A stretch of 64,000 nt of DNA from Streptomyces vilmorinianum (GCF_005517195.1 NZ_CP040244.1:3304001-3368000); one strand, 5' to 3'; counted from the stretch's first letter, positions 44,175 through 53,202 are shown. Notes: generated by a model not told the origin, from the letters alone. Translations and numbers: made by a program.

Positions 44175-45995
44175 TCAGCGTCCCTGCTCCCCGTCGAGCG
44201 CCCTGTCGAGGGTGATGGCGGCCATGATGAGGGAAAGGTGGGTGAACGCCTGGGGGAAGTTGCCCAGTTGCTCCCCGCTCGGACCGACCTCCTCGGCGAA
44301 GAGGCCGACATGGTTGGCGTACGTCTGCATCTTCTCGAAGGTGTACCGGGCCAGCGGCAGCCGCCCCGCCCGGGCCAGCGCGTCCACGTAGAGGAACGTG
44401 CAGAGACTGAAGGTGCCTTCCGAGCCGCGCAGCCCGTCCGGCGACGCCGCCGGGTCGTAGCGGTACACGAGGCTGTCGGAGACGAGCTTGCGGTCCATCG
44501 CGTCGAGCGTGGACAGCCAGGCCGGGTCCTTGGGGGCGACGAACCCGACCCTGGGCATGAGCAGGAGGGAGGCGTCCAGGACGTCGCCGTCGTAGTGCTG
44601 GACGAAGGAGCGCTCCTTCTCGCTCCAGCCGCGCTCCGTGATCTGCTCGAAGACGGCGTCCCTCGCCTCGCGCCACCGCTCCACGTCGGCGGGCCGCCGG
44701 AAGCGCTCGGCGAGCTGCAACCCGTGGTCGAAGGCGACCCAGGACATCAGGCGGCTGTACGTGAAGTCCTTCCGGCCGCCGCGGGTCTCCCAGATGCCCT
44801 CGTCCGGCCGGTCCCAGGCTCCGGCGAGCCAGTCCAGTGTCTGCGCCAGCCTCTTCCACCCCGGATAGCTGGCCTGCTGGGCGATCTCGTACCCCTGGGA
44901 CAGGGCGTAGAGCACCTCGCCGTAGATGTCGAGCTGGAGCTGGTCGGCGGCGCCGTTGCCGATACGGACCGGGGCGGAGCCGCGGTAACCCTCGAAGTGG
45001 TCGAGCGTCTCCTCCGCCAGGTCGGGGTCGCCGTCGACCCGGTACATCGTCTGGAGAGGCTCTCCGTCCCTGCCCTCGCGTTCGCGCAGCCGATCCCCCA
45101 GCCAGTGGACGAAGGCGGTGGCCTCCTCGACGAAGCCGAGGTCGAGCATGGCCCGCACGGACAGCGCGCCGTCGCGCACCCACGTGAAGCGGTAGTCCCA
45201 GTTGCGCTCTCCGCCGACCTGCTCGGGCAGCCCCATGGTGGCCGCCGCGACGAGGGCGCCGGTGGGCGCGTACGTGAGGAGCTTGAGGGTGATCACCGAG
45301 CGGTGCACCTGCTCGGGCCAGCGGCCCCGGTAGCGGGACTGGCGCAGCCAGTTCTGCCAGAACCCGGCGACCTGCCAGAACTGCGCGGTGACCTCCTCGA
45401 CCGAGAGCGGCGCGGGCGCCTCGCCGCCCGACGCGCACACGGTGAAGACGGCGCCGCCCGTTTCGCCGGCCTTCAGCGTCACCTTGCCCCGCGCGTCCTG
45501 GCCGTCCCGCTCCAGCGGGAAGGTGGCCTGCAGGTGCGCGTCGATCCCCGGAGCCCGGAACACGGCGCCGGCGCCGTCGAGTTCGAGCTGATGCTCGGCG
45601 CGGCCGTAGTCGAACCGCGGCCGGCAGTCGAGCGCGAAGTCGACGGTGCCCCGTACGGCGCGCACCACGCGGACCAGGGTGTGCCGGTCGGTGGGGGTGC
45701 GGGTCTGGTCCGGAGGCATGAAGTCGATGACCTCGCCCACGCCGTCCGGTGACATGAACCGGGTCACCAGGATGGCCGTGTCGGGGTAGTAGAGCTGTTT
45801 GCAGCTCGCCTCCGGGTGCTCGGGAGCCAGCTGGAAGTAACCACCGCGGTCGTGGTCGAGCAGCGCGGCGAAGATGCTGGGGGAGTCGAACCTGGGAGCG
45901 GCGAACCAGTCGACGACACCCTTCGACGAGACGAGGGCGGCGGTCTGCAGGTCGCCCACCAGGCCGTGCTCGGCGATGGGTGGGTAGTGGTCCAT
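44175..45995 (-). CDS. GH15 family glycosidase (glucoamylase/trehalase type)
   Basis: A 606-residue cytoplasmic glycosidase. The N-terminal beta domain (IAEHGLVGDLQTAALVSSKG, WFAAPRFDSPS) and the (alpha/alpha)6 barrel with ERNWDYRFTWVRDGAL and GNFPQAFTHLSLIMAA match the bacterial GH15 group that includes trehalases and glucoamylases. ATG 45995 has GGAG 5 nt upstream; ATG 46037, with GAGGTGA, would add 14 residues that do not look conserved. It heads an operon with the cyclase and perhaps the GMC oxidoreductase, and is divergent from the DUF389 gene. Confidence 0.9.
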   Translation of the reverse strand: MDHYPPIAEHGLVGDLQTAALVSSKGVVDWFAAPRFDSPSIFAALLDHDRGGYFQLAPEHPEASCKQLYYPDTAILVTRFMSPDGVGEVIDFMPPDQTRTPTDRHTLVRVVRAVRGTVDFALDCRPRFDYGRAEHQLELDGAGAVFRAPGIDAHLQATFPLERDGQDARGKVTLKAGETGGAVFTVCASGGEAPAPLSVEEVTAQFWQVAGFWQNWLRQSRYRGRWPEQVHRSVITLKLLTYAPTGALVAAATMGLPEQVGGERNWDYRFTWVRDGALSVRAMLDLGFVEEATAFVHWLGDRLREREGRDGEPLQTMYRVDGDPDLAEETLDHFEGYRGSAPVRIGNGAADQLQLDIYGEVLYALSQGYEIAQQASYPGWKRLAQTLDWLAGAWDRPDEGIWETRGGRKDFTYSRLMSWVAFDHGLQLAERFRRPADVERWREARDAVFEQITERGWSEKERSFVQHYDGDVLDASLLLMPRVGFVAPKDPAWLSTLDAMDRKLVSDSLVYRYDPAASPDGLRGSEGTFSLCTFLYVDALARAGRLPLARYTFEKMQTYANHVGLFAEEVGPSGEQLGNFPQAFTHLSLIMAAITLDRALDGEQGR

Positions 45996-46215
45996 GGTCA
46001 CTCCGAGGGCTCGGCGATGATCCTGCAGATCCACCATCGCTCACCTCGGTCCTCCTCGCCACGCCGTGCCGATCGAGCGAGCTCGGCTTGCCGACTGCCC
46101 GGCCGGCGGGCGTTACTGACGGGGTCGGTCGCGGGCGCGTGGGCCCGGGCTCGACGACTCGACTCGCACCGTGGCGCTCTCCGTACGGCCGACGGCCGAG
46201 CGACGGAGGTGGTGC

Positions 46216-47181
46216 ATGGAGATGATCCACGTCCGGCTGGTGAGCCCGCCGGACCTCACGCCCCGTGCGCTGGAGCTGCTGGCCGACGACCGCTATGTGT
46301 TCAACCTGGTCGTCCTCCCGCGACGGGCGCGCAATCCCGACGGCGACGCGGTCGAGTGCGACATCCTGGCGGGCGCGGCCAACGCCGTGCTGCGCGGTCT
46401 GCGCGAGCTGGAACTCGACCGCCTCGGATCCATCGTCATCGAGCCCGTGGAAATGGCCCTCTCCGCCACCGCGGCCAGGGCGGAGGAGCAGCAGCTGGGG
46501 GCGCTCGCGCACGCTCCGGTCTGGGAGGAGGTCGAGGCGCGCATCCGCGCCGAGGGCACCTATCTGCCGAGCTTCTACGTCTACCTGACCATCGCGGGCG
46601 TCATCGGGTCGGTGGGCATCCTGACCAACTCCCAGATCCTGATCGTCGCGGCGATGGTCGTCGGACCGGAGTACGGCGCCATCACGAGCGTCGCCCTGGG
46701 CGTCAACCACCACAACGGAGTCAGGATCCGGCAGGGCCTCTTCGCCCTGGTCGTGGGGTTCTCCCTGGCCGTGGCGGTGACGTTCCTGTTCTCGTGGGTG
46801 ATCCGGGGCCTCGGACTGCAGCCCCGAGCGTTCGAACTGGGCGTCAGACCGGTCTCGACACTGATCGACGCCCCCAACGTCTTCTCCGTGGTCGTCGCGG
46901 TCCTTGCCGGCATCGTCGGGATCATGTCCCTGACGCAGGCCAGGACGAGCGCGCTGCTCGGCGTCTTCATCTCCGTCACCACCATCCCCGCCGCCGCGGA
47001 CATCGGCGTCTCCTGCGCGTTCTCCAGCTGGGACCAGGCGCGCGGATCCCTCTTCCAGCTCCTGCTGAACATCGTGCTGCTGATCGTGGTGGGCGTGCTG
47101 ACGCTCCGATTCCAACGGGCTGTCTGGCGACGCATGGGCCGCCACGGCCTCCGCGCGAGCGGAGGCTCGCGCGGAGGCTAG
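46216..47181 (+). CDS. DUF389 membrane protein
   Basis: A 321-residue protein. Residues 1-100 form a small cytoplasmic domain (IHVRLVSPPDLTPRALELL), followed by about six hydrophobic helices from residue 120, with SNSQILIVAAMVVGPEYG-type signature (here TNSQILIVAAMVVGPEYGAI) and LTQARTSALLGVFISVTTIP. This is the DUF389/TIGR00341 family, whose transport role is undefined. ATG 46216 follows GGAGG by 6 nt. A perfect 14-bp hairpin lies inside its final codons. Confidence 0.88.
   Translation: MEMIHVRLVSPPDLTPRALELLADDRYVFNLVVLPRRARNPDGDAVECDILAGAANAVLRGLRELELDRLGSIVIEPVEMALSATAARAEEQQLGALAHAPVWEEVEARIRAEGTYLPSFYVYLTIAGVIGSVGILTNSQILIVAAMVVGPEYGAITSVALGVNHHNGVRIRQGLFALVVGFSLAVAVTFLFSWVIRGLGLQPRAFELGVRPVSTLIDAPNVFSVVVAVLAGIVGIMSLTQARTSALLGVFISVTTIPAAADIGVSCAFSSWDQARGSLFQLLLNIVLLIVVGVLTLRFQRAVWRRMGRHGLRASGGSRGG
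47147..47178 (+). terminator. Perfect 14-bp hairpin inside the end of the DUF389 gene
   Basis: GCCTCCGCGCGAGC (47147-47160) pairs with GCTCGCGCGGAGGC (47165-47178) around a GGAG loop. The stem encodes the last residues and the TAG follows immediately, so terminator and coding sequence are merged. Confidence 0.7.
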
Positions 47182-47364
47182 GGGGCGGCACCGGCAGCCC
47201 CTCACCCGAGTGGCGGAACGGGGCGCGCGTTGTCACCCGCGGCGACGTGTCGCGCTTGACCGGCCCTGGGTGCGCCCGCATGCTCCCGACGGAGGCCGAT
47301 CCCGTCAGGCCGTCACCACGCCCCCGGTTCGGATCGTCGCCCGGGCGGACCCAGGAGGCCATGC

Positions 47365-48288
47365 GTGCAGGAGAGCCGCACCGGACGGCAACTGACGCTC
47401 CGACACGGCTCGCACGAGGTCGTCGTCGTCGAACTGGGCGCGGCCCTGCGCTCGTACACCGTCGGTGAGCGCGCCGTGCTCGACGGATTCGGGCCACAGG
47501 ACCGGATCACCGGAGGCCGCGGCCAGATCCTCGTGCCGTGGCCCAACCGGATCCGGGACGGCCGCTACCGCTGGGACGGACAGGAGCTCCAGCTGCCGCT
47601 CACCGAGCCGGCCGCCGGCAACGCCCTCCACGGACTGCTCCGCTGGGTCGCCTGGCGGGTGGTGGAGGAGAGCGACAGCCGGGCGGTCCTGGACGTACGG
47701 CTCTGGCCGCAGCCGGGCTACCCGTTCCACCTCCACGTCGCTGTCGCGTACAGCCTCGGCGAAGAGGGCCTCGACGTCGCCGTCACGGCGCGCAACCTCG
47801 GCGCGAGCGCCGCGCCCTACGGCTTCGGCCAGCATCCCTACGTCATGGCGGGCACCGAGGTCGTCGACGACGCGATGCTGACCGTGCCCGCACGGACGCG
47901 GCTGATCACCGACGAGCGCGGGTTGCCCGTGGCCGCCGAGCCCGTCGCCGGGACGGCGTACGACCTGCGTGCGCCGCGGACGGTCGGAGCGCTCCGACTG
48001 GACACGCCCTTCACCGATCTCGACCGGGGCGCGGACGGACGCGCCGTGGTCCGCCTGGCCCACCCGTCGGGTTCCCTGGGTACGGACGTATGGCTCGGGC
48101 AGGGCGCCGACCATGTGCAGCTCTACACCGGCGACACCCTGCCACCGGGGGAGCGGCGCCGCGCGATCGCCGTCGAGCCGATGACCTGCCCTCCGGACGC
48201 CTTCCGCAGCGGCACGGCGCTCGTCGCCCTGGGGCCGGGCGAGCGGCACACCGTCCGCTGGGGGATCACGCCGTGGGGGGAGGCCTGA
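47365..48288 (+). CDS. Aldose 1-epimerase family protein
   Basis: A 307-residue mutarotase-fold protein, which interconverts alpha and beta anomers of sugars. Conserved blocks are VPWPNRIRDGRYRWDGQ, ALHGLLRW, PYGFGQHPYV (catalytic His) and AVEPMTCPPDAF (catalytic Glu). GTG 47365 follows AGGAGG by 6 nt. The antiporter gene starts 2 bp after its stop, so the two are co-transcribed although functionally unrelated at first sight. Confidence 0.92.
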   Translation: MQESRTGRQLTLRHGSHEVVVVELGAALRSYTVGERAVLDGFGPQDRITGGRGQILVPWPNRIRDGRYRWDGQELQLPLTEPAAGNALHGLLRWVAWRVVEESDSRAVLDVRLWPQPGYPFHLHVAVAYSLGEEGLDVAVTARNLGASAAPYGFGQHPYVMAGTEVVDDAMLTVPARTRLITDERGLPVAAEPVAGTAYDLRAPRTVGALRLDTPFTDLDRGADGRAVVRLAHPSGSLGTDVWLGQGADHVQLYTGDTLPPGERRRAIAVEPMTCPPDAFRSGTALVALGPGERHTVRWGITPWGEA

Positions 48289-48290
48289 CC

Positions 48291-50081
48291 GTGACGACGA
48301 ACGAGGTGCTCATCGGCGTGGGTCTGACGGTGGTCCTCGCCGTCGGCTCCCAGATCCTGGCCCGGAGCCTGCGCATTCCGGCCCTCATCGTCCTGCTGCC
48401 GGTGGGCTTCGGCGTCGGCTCGCTGGTCGACGAGATCAACCCCGAGCGGCTGTTGGGGGACGCCTTCTCCCCTCTGGTGTCACTGGCCGTCGCGGTGATC
48501 CTCTACGACGCGGGCCTCGGCCTCGACCTGGCCAAGCTCAAGGGGCACACCCGCCGAGTCGTCGTCAGGCTGCTCTGGATCGGTGTCCTGATCACCTGGT
48601 TCCTCGGCAGCCTCGTCGCCGCGCCCTTGCTGGGCATGTCCCAGCGGGCGGCCATCATGCTCGGCGCGATCCTCGTGGTCTCGGGGCCGACCGTCGTCGC
48701 ACCGCTGCTCGCCTTCGTACGCCCCAAGGAGCGGCTCCAGCACATCCTGGTCTGGGAGGGCTCCCTCATCGACCCGGTCGGGGGCATTCTGGGAGCCCTG
48801 GTCTTCCACGCGGTCATGGAGTCGACGGGGCGCCATGTCGTCGACGGGATCACGGGCTTCCTGGCCAGCGTGGGCATCGGCGTCGCCGGGGGAGTGCTCG
48901 GGGCACTGCTGCTCTGGGCGCTGCTGCGCGTGCTGCGCCTCGGCGAGGTGCTCGGCACCACGGCGCAGCTCGCCGCGGTGATCGGCGTGGCGGCGTTCTG
49001 CGACGTCCTGCGCGAGGACACGGGCCTCATCGCCGCGGTCGTCATGGGCCTGGCCGTCTCCAACGTCCTCGGCGTCGACGTCCGGGCACGCCGACCGTTC
49101 TTCGAGACCGTCGTCAGCCTGATCCTCGGCCTGCTCTTCATCTCCATCTCGGCCACCGTCACCCCGCAGTCGCTGCGCCATGTGGTGCTGCCCGCGCTCG
49201 GTCTCGCGGCGGTACTCGTCCTGGCCGTGAGACCTCTGGTCGCCGCCGTCGCCACGTTCGGCACGGACCTGTCGCGCGGTGAGCGCGGCTTCGTCGGCTG
49301 GATGGCGCCGCGCGGCATCGTCGCGGCCGCCACCGCCTCGACGTTCTCGGCCGACCTGGTGGCCAAGGGCGTCGGGGGCGCGCCGAGGATCCTGCCGGCC
49401 ACGTTCGTCGTCATCGTGACCACCGTGACGCTCTACGGCCTGACCGCCTCGACCGTCGCCAGGCGCCTGGGCGTGGTGCGCCCGGCCCGCTCGCGTCCCC
49501 TGCTGGTCGGCGGGGACCCGTGGGTGATCGAGCTGGCTCTCGCCCTGCGGTCGGCGGGACCGCAGGTGCTGATGTGGTCGGGCGACGATCAGCAGCGCGA
49601 ACGGATCCGGCAGGCGGGTCTCGAGCTCGCCCCCGGTGAGCTGCTGGCCAGCGCCACCGGTGAGGGCGCCGAGCTGGAGGGCATCACGGGCGTGTACTTC
49701 CTCACCGCGGAAAGCGACTTCAACGCGCTGGCGGCGACCGTCCTCAGCGGCAGTGTGGGGGGCGGAGTCCACCGCCTCCGCGCACCGCGCGAGAGCCACG
49801 GCGTGGTCGCCCCGTTCACCGGTGGCGAGGCCCTGTTCGGGGCGGATCTGACGTGGTCGTACATCTCCCACCGCCACGAGGAGGGGGCGGCCGTCCTGGC
49901 GCGGTCCGCCGACGACGTACCGCCGCCCGGCTCCGACCTGCTGTTCCTGGTACGGCGGGACGGCAGCCTCGCTCCGGTCACGGCGGAGTCCAGACCGCCG
50001 TCCGAGCCCGGAGACACGCTCGTCCTGCTGGGTCCTGCGGCGCTCCACCGGGCAGAGAGGCCGGCGGGGCCCGTCGGGTGA
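48291..50081 (+). CDS. NhaP-type cation/proton antiporter with C-terminal nucleotide-binding-like domain
   Basis: A 596-residue CPA1-type antiporter. About twelve hydrophobic helices fill residues 5-400, including VVSGPTVVAPLL and the EGSLIDPVGGILGAL helix with the ion-binding Asp. GERGFVGWMAPRGIVAAATA is the typical NhaP segment. From about residue 405 a TrkA-N-like Rossmann region (PLLVGGDPWVIELALALRSA) follows but lacks a classic GxGxxG, then a possible TrkA-C part. It probably exports Na+ or K+ for H+. GTG 48291 follows GGGGGGAGG by 7 nt. Confidence 0.88.
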   Translation: MTTNEVLIGVGLTVVLAVGSQILARSLRIPALIVLLPVGFGVGSLVDEINPERLLGDAFSPLVSLAVAVILYDAGLGLDLAKLKGHTRRVVVRLLWIGVLITWFLGSLVAAPLLGMSQRAAIMLGAILVVSGPTVVAPLLAFVRPKERLQHILVWEGSLIDPVGGILGALVFHAVMESTGRHVVDGITGFLASVGIGVAGGVLGALLLWALLRVLRLGEVLGTTAQLAAVIGVAAFCDVLREDTGLIAAVVMGLAVSNVLGVDVRARRPFFETVVSLILGLLFISISATVTPQSLRHVVLPALGLAAVLVLAVRPLVAAVATFGTDLSRGERGFVGWMAPRGIVAAATASTFSADLVAKGVGGAPRILPATFVVIVTTVTLYGLTASTVARRLGVVRPARSRPLLVGGDPWVIELALALRSAGPQVLMWSGDDQQRERIRQAGLELAPGELLASATGEGAELEGITGVYFLTAESDFNALAATVLSGSVGGGVHRLRAPRESHGVVAPFTGGEALFGADLTWSYISHRHEEGAAVLARSADDVPPPGSDLLFLVRRDGSLAPVTAESRPPSEPGDTLVLLGPAALHRAERPAGPVG

Positions 50082-50112
50082 GCCACGTCTCACCCGGGCG
50101 GTCGCCCTTGCC

Positions 50113-50130
50113 TATGCAACGAGTTGCATA
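50113..50130. promoter_or_regulatory. Perfect palindromic operator before the PadR gene
   Basis: TATGCAAC-GA-GTTGCATA is a perfect 8-bp inverted repeat with 2-bp spacer, ending 14 bp before ATG 50145. TTGCCT (50109-50114) and AAAGAT (50132-50137) could be -35 and -10, so the palindrome would lie within the core promoter. Autoregulation by PadR is the simplest reading. Confidence 0.7.
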
Positions 50131-50144
50131 GAAAGATCCGGGGT

Positions 50145-50717
50145 ATGGCGATCGAACACGCGATCCTGGTGTCCCTGCTCGAGCAACCCGGCTCCGGCTA
50201 CGAGCTGGCCCGGCGGTTCGATCGGTCCATCGGGTACTTCTGGACCGCGACCCACCAGCAGATCTACCGCGTGCTCAAGCGCATGGAGAGCGACGGCTGG
50301 ATCGACGTACGGGACGTGCCGCAACAGGGCCGCCCGGGCAAGAAGGAGTACTCCGTCGCCGCCCCCGGACGGGCCGCGCTCTCCGAGTGGCTGGACCAGC
50401 CGATCGAACCCGAGAGCGTCCGGCACGACCTCGCCGTGAAGATCCGGGGAGCGGCCTTCGACGACCCCGCCGCGCTGATCCGCGAGGTGGAGCGGTACCG
50501 GCAGGTGCACGCGGACCGCCTCGCCCACTACCTCGCGGGCGAGGCACGCGACTTCACCGGGCCGCGGGCAGCACAGGACGCCGCCGCCGGTCCGCCCGAC
50601 GCCGGCCGGGAACTCCAGCACGTCGTGCTGCGCGGTGGCATCGCCTACGAGCGGATGACGCTCGACTGGCTCGACGACGTCCTCGCCACCCTCCGCCGGC
50701 TGGGTCCCGAGCACTGA
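50145..50717 (+). CDS. PadR-family transcriptional regulator
   Basis: A 190-residue winged-helix repressor. AILVSLLEQPGSGYELARRF and FWTATHQQIYRVLKRMES are the PadR DNA-binding domain, RPGKKEYSVAAPGRAAL the wing, and the C-terminal half a helical dimerisation domain of the Vir-C type. Start ATG 50145 lacks a good Shine-Dalgarno and lies just after a perfect palindrome. The acyl-CoA dehydrogenase gene follows by 129 bp and is the likely target. The 3' end, including the stop codon, is duplicated in a 34-bp tandem repeat. Confidence 0.9.
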   Translation: MAIEHAILVSLLEQPGSGYELARRFDRSIGYFWTATHQQIYRVLKRMESDGWIDVRDVPQQGRPGKKEYSVAAPGRAALSEWLDQPIEPESVRHDLAVKIRGAAFDDPAALIREVERYRQVHADRLAHYLAGEARDFTGPRAAQDAAAGPPDAGRELQHVVLRGGIAYERMTLDWLDDVLATLRRLGPEH

Positions 50718-50762
50718 ACCACCGCGCCGCCGGCTGGGTCCCGAGCACTGAACCACCGCGCC
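50695..50762 (+). repeat. 34-bp tandem duplication across the padR stop codon
   Basis: Two perfect 34-bp copies, 50695-50728 and 50729-50762, each containing CTGGGTCCCGAGCACTGA. The first includes the genuine last codons and stop of the PadR gene; the second is non-coding. Confidence 0.92.
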
Positions 50763-50846
50763 GCCCACGGCCCGCCGGCAGGCAGGACCGCCCCGGGCGG
50801 CGCGACCACCACCCTCATCACCCACCGAGCCGAAAGGCACCCCTCC

Positions 50847-52571
50847 ATGGCCGACCCGCTGCTGTTCAACCCGCACACCTACGACCCGGCGCACTTCGAC
50901 CCGGAGACCCGCCGGCTGCTGCGCGCCACCGTCGACTGGTTCGAGGAGCGCGGCAAGCGCAAGCTGATCGAGGACTACCGCTCCCGCGCCTGGCTGGCCG
51001 ACTTCCTCGCCTTCTCCGCCAAGGAAGGGCTGTTCGCGACGTTCCTCACGCCCTCCTCCTCCGCCGCCGAAGGGGAGCAGGACAAGCGCTGGGACACCGC
51101 CCGCATCGCCGCGCTCAACGAGATCCTCGGCTTCTACGGCCTCGACTACTGGTACGCCTGGCAGGTCACCATCCTGGGGCTCGGCCCGGTCTGGCAGAGC
51201 GACAACGCCGACGCCCGCGCCCGCGCGGCCGAACTGCTCTCCCAGGGCGAGGTGTTCGCCTTCGGCCTGTCCGAGAAGACCCACGGCGCCGACATCTACT
51301 CCACGGACATGCTCCTCGAGCCCGACGGCCGGGGCGGATTCCGGGCCACCGGCTCCAAGTACTACATCGGCAACGGCAACGCCGCCGGACTCGTCTCCGT
51401 CTTCGGCCGCCGCACCGATGTCGAGGGCCCGGACGGGTACGTCTTCTTCGCCGCCGACAGCCGCCACCCGGCGTACCACCTCGTCAAGAACGTCGTCGAC
51501 TCGTCGAAGTTCGTCAGCGAGTTCCGGCTCGAGGACTACCCCGTCGCCCCCGAGGACGTGCTGCACACCGGCCGCGCCGCCTTCGACGCCGCCCTCAACA
51601 CCGTCAACGTCGGCAAGTTCAACCTCTGCACCGCCTCGATCGGCATCTGCGAGCACGCGATGTACGAGGCCGTCACCCACGCGCAGAACCGTATCCTCTA
51701 CGGCCGCCCGGTCACCGCCTTCCCGCACGTGCGGCGCGAGCTGACCGACGCGTACGTACGTCTCGTCGGCATGAAGCTCTTCAGCGACCGAGCCGTCGAC
51801 TACTTCCGCTCCGCCGGTCCGGACGACCGCCGCTACCTGCTCTTCAACCCGATGACGAAGATGAAGGTGACCACGGAGGGCGAGAAGGTCATCGACCTGA
51901 TGTGGGACGTGATCGCCGCCAAGGGCTTCGAGAAGGACAACTACTTCGCCCAGGCCGCGATCGAGATCCGGGGGCTGCCGAAGCTGGAGGGCACCGTCCA
52001 CGTCAATCTCGCGCTGATCCTCAAGTTCATGCGCAACCACCTGCTGGACCCGGCCGCGTACGAGCACGTCCCGACGCGTCTGGACGAGGCCGACGACACG
52101 TTCCTCTTCCGCCAGGGACCGGCCCGTGGGCTGGGTGCCGTGCGCTTCCACGACTGGCGCCCGGCGTACGACGCGTTCGCCCACCTGCCCAACGTCGACC
52201 GCTTCCGCGAACAGGCCGACGCGCTGTGCGAGTTCGTCACCACCGCCGCCCCCGACGAGGAGCAGAGCCGCGACCTCGACCTCCTCCTCGCCGTCGGCCA
52301 GCTGTTCGCGCTCGTCGTCCACGGCCAGCTGGTCCTGGAGCAGGCGCGCCTGACGGGCCTCGACGAGGACGTCCTCGACGAGCTGTTCGCCGTCCTCGTA
52401 CGGGACTTCTCCGCGCACGCCGTCGAGCTGCACGGCAAGGACTCCGCCACCGAGCAGCAGCAGCTGTGGTCGCTGGGCGCCGTCCGGCGCCCGGTCGTCG
52501 ACGAGGCCCGTTCGGCTCGGGTCTGGCAGCGTGTCGAGGCACTGTCCGGCGCGTACGAGATGGCACTCTGA
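50847..52571 (+). CDS. Acyl-CoA dehydrogenase family protein
   Basis: A 574-residue flavoprotein. The acyl-CoA dehydrogenase core is visible in EVFAFGLSEKTHGADIYSTD, RATGSKYYIGNGNAAGLVSVF, and the C-terminal helical domain with ASIGICEHAMYEAVTHAQNR. It is longer than standard fatty-acid enzymes (about 380), with N- and C-terminal extensions as in very-long-chain or ACAD10/11-type members. The catalytic Glu could not be placed. It presumably introduces a 2,3 double bond into an acyl-CoA. ATG 50847 follows AAAGG; the PadR gene upstream is probably its repressor. Confidence 0.85.
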   Translation: MADPLLFNPHTYDPAHFDPETRRLLRATVDWFEERGKRKLIEDYRSRAWLADFLAFSAKEGLFATFLTPSSSAAEGEQDKRWDTARIAALNEILGFYGLDYWYAWQVTILGLGPVWQSDNADARARAAELLSQGEVFAFGLSEKTHGADIYSTDMLLEPDGRGGFRATGSKYYIGNGNAAGLVSVFGRRTDVEGPDGYVFFAADSRHPAYHLVKNVVDSSKFVSEFRLEDYPVAPEDVLHTGRAAFDAALNTVNVGKFNLCTASIGICEHAMYEAVTHAQNRILYGRPVTAFPHVRRELTDAYVRLVGMKLFSDRAVDYFRSAGPDDRRYLLFNPMTKMKVTTEGEKVIDLMWDVIAAKGFEKDNYFAQAAIEIRGLPKLEGTVHVNLALILKFMRNHLLDPAAYEHVPTRLDEADDTFLFRQGPARGLGAVRFHDWRPAYDAFAHLPNVDRFREQADALCEFVTTAAPDEEQSRDLDLLLAVGQLFALVVHGQLVLEQARLTGLDEDVLDELFAVLVRDFSAHAVELHGKDSATEQQQLWSLGAVRRPVVDEARSARVWQRVEALSGAYEMAL

Positions 52572-52587
52572 CCCCACTCGCCCCCGG

Positions 52588-52618
52588 CCGCCCTCAGCCG
52601 CGTCACGGCTGAGGGCGG
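52588..52618. terminator. Bidirectional terminator between convergent genes
   Basis: CCGCCCTCAGCCG (52588-52600) pairs perfectly with CGGCTGAGGGCGG (52606-52618) around a 5-nt loop. It sits between the acyl-CoA dehydrogenase stop and the tautomerase stop and would serve both. Confidence 0.85.
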
Positions 52619-52628
52619 CGTACGCGTC

Positions 52629-53072
52629 TCAGGCGCCGGTGCGGCTCGTGGCGGCGGCCGCCCGGGTGATGGCCTCGACCAGGCGCTCGCCCGTGTAGGC
52701 GTGGCCGCCCATGCCCCAGCCTCCGTCGGGGGCGTTGACGATGTTGATCCGGATGTCGTCTCGCTCGTGACCGGGCGTCATGAGCTTGTACGCGATGTCC
52801 GTGGCCCTCTCGATGAAGGCCGCCCGTGCCTCGACGGAAGCCAGGCCGATGTCGGGCAGCTTCAGCTCGATCAGGACGAGGGACCGGTTGGTTCCGCCCG
52901 CGTACACGTGCTCGGGGTCGAGCAGATGCAGGACGCCGGCGACCATGGGCGTGAAGAAGGTGTTGCCGGTCAGGCCGCTCACCTCGATGAGAGCGTCACT
53001 GAGCCGCGGAACGATCTCCCGCTCGCCGGTCGGCGTGAGGGCGCCGGTGGATGCGATGACGGCGATGGGCAT
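52629..53072 (-). CDS. Tautomerase-family enzyme
   Basis: A 147-residue protein starting Met-Pro-Ile; Pro2 becomes the N-terminal catalytic base once Met is removed, as in 4-oxalocrotonate tautomerase and MIF-like enzymes. It contains two beta-alpha-beta halves (ALIEVSGL; RINIVNAPDGGWGMGGHAYTGE). The length fits fused-subunit tautomerases. ATG 53072 follows GAGGAG. It is divergent from the TetR gene and likely repressed by it. Confidence 0.82.
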   Translation of the reverse strand: MPIAVIASTGALTPTGEREIVPRLSDALIEVSGLTGNTFFTPMVAGVLHLLDPEHVYAGGTNRSLVLIELKLPDIGLASVEARAAFIERATDIAYKLMTPGHERDDIRINIVNAPDGGWGMGGHAYTGERLVEAITRAAAATSRTGA

Positions 53073-53107
53073 GGGTGTGCTCCTCGATCTCGGCTGAAAA
53101 GAGAGTA

Positions 53108-53159
53108 GCTAGTACGTACGTCCTAGCGAGCAAGACTCTGGAGTAGGATGACCGTCCTA
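53108..53159. promoter_or_regulatory. Divergent promoter with two palindromic TetR operators
   Basis: GCTAGTACGTACGTCCTAGC (53108-53127) is palindromic at 18 of 20 positions; TAGGA-N6-TCCTA (53144-53159) is a second dyad. The second includes TAGGAT (53144-53149), a perfect Streptomyces -10 for the TetR gene. On the opposite strand TTGCTC and TACTCT flank the first palindrome as -35 and a spaced -10 for the tautomerase. Confidence 0.6.
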
Positions 53160-53202
53160 GTCAAGAGGAAAAAGGGAAGACCGAGCGGAGGGGCGAGTCG
53201 CG

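Noticed and set aside
43225..47205. Very long minus-strand open frame continuing upstream of the cyclase gene
   Set aside because: Above 44172 the translation is low-complexity Arg/Pro/Gly without family motifs, while another frame of the same strand encodes an intact GH15 glycosidase. It is a GC-rich shadow.
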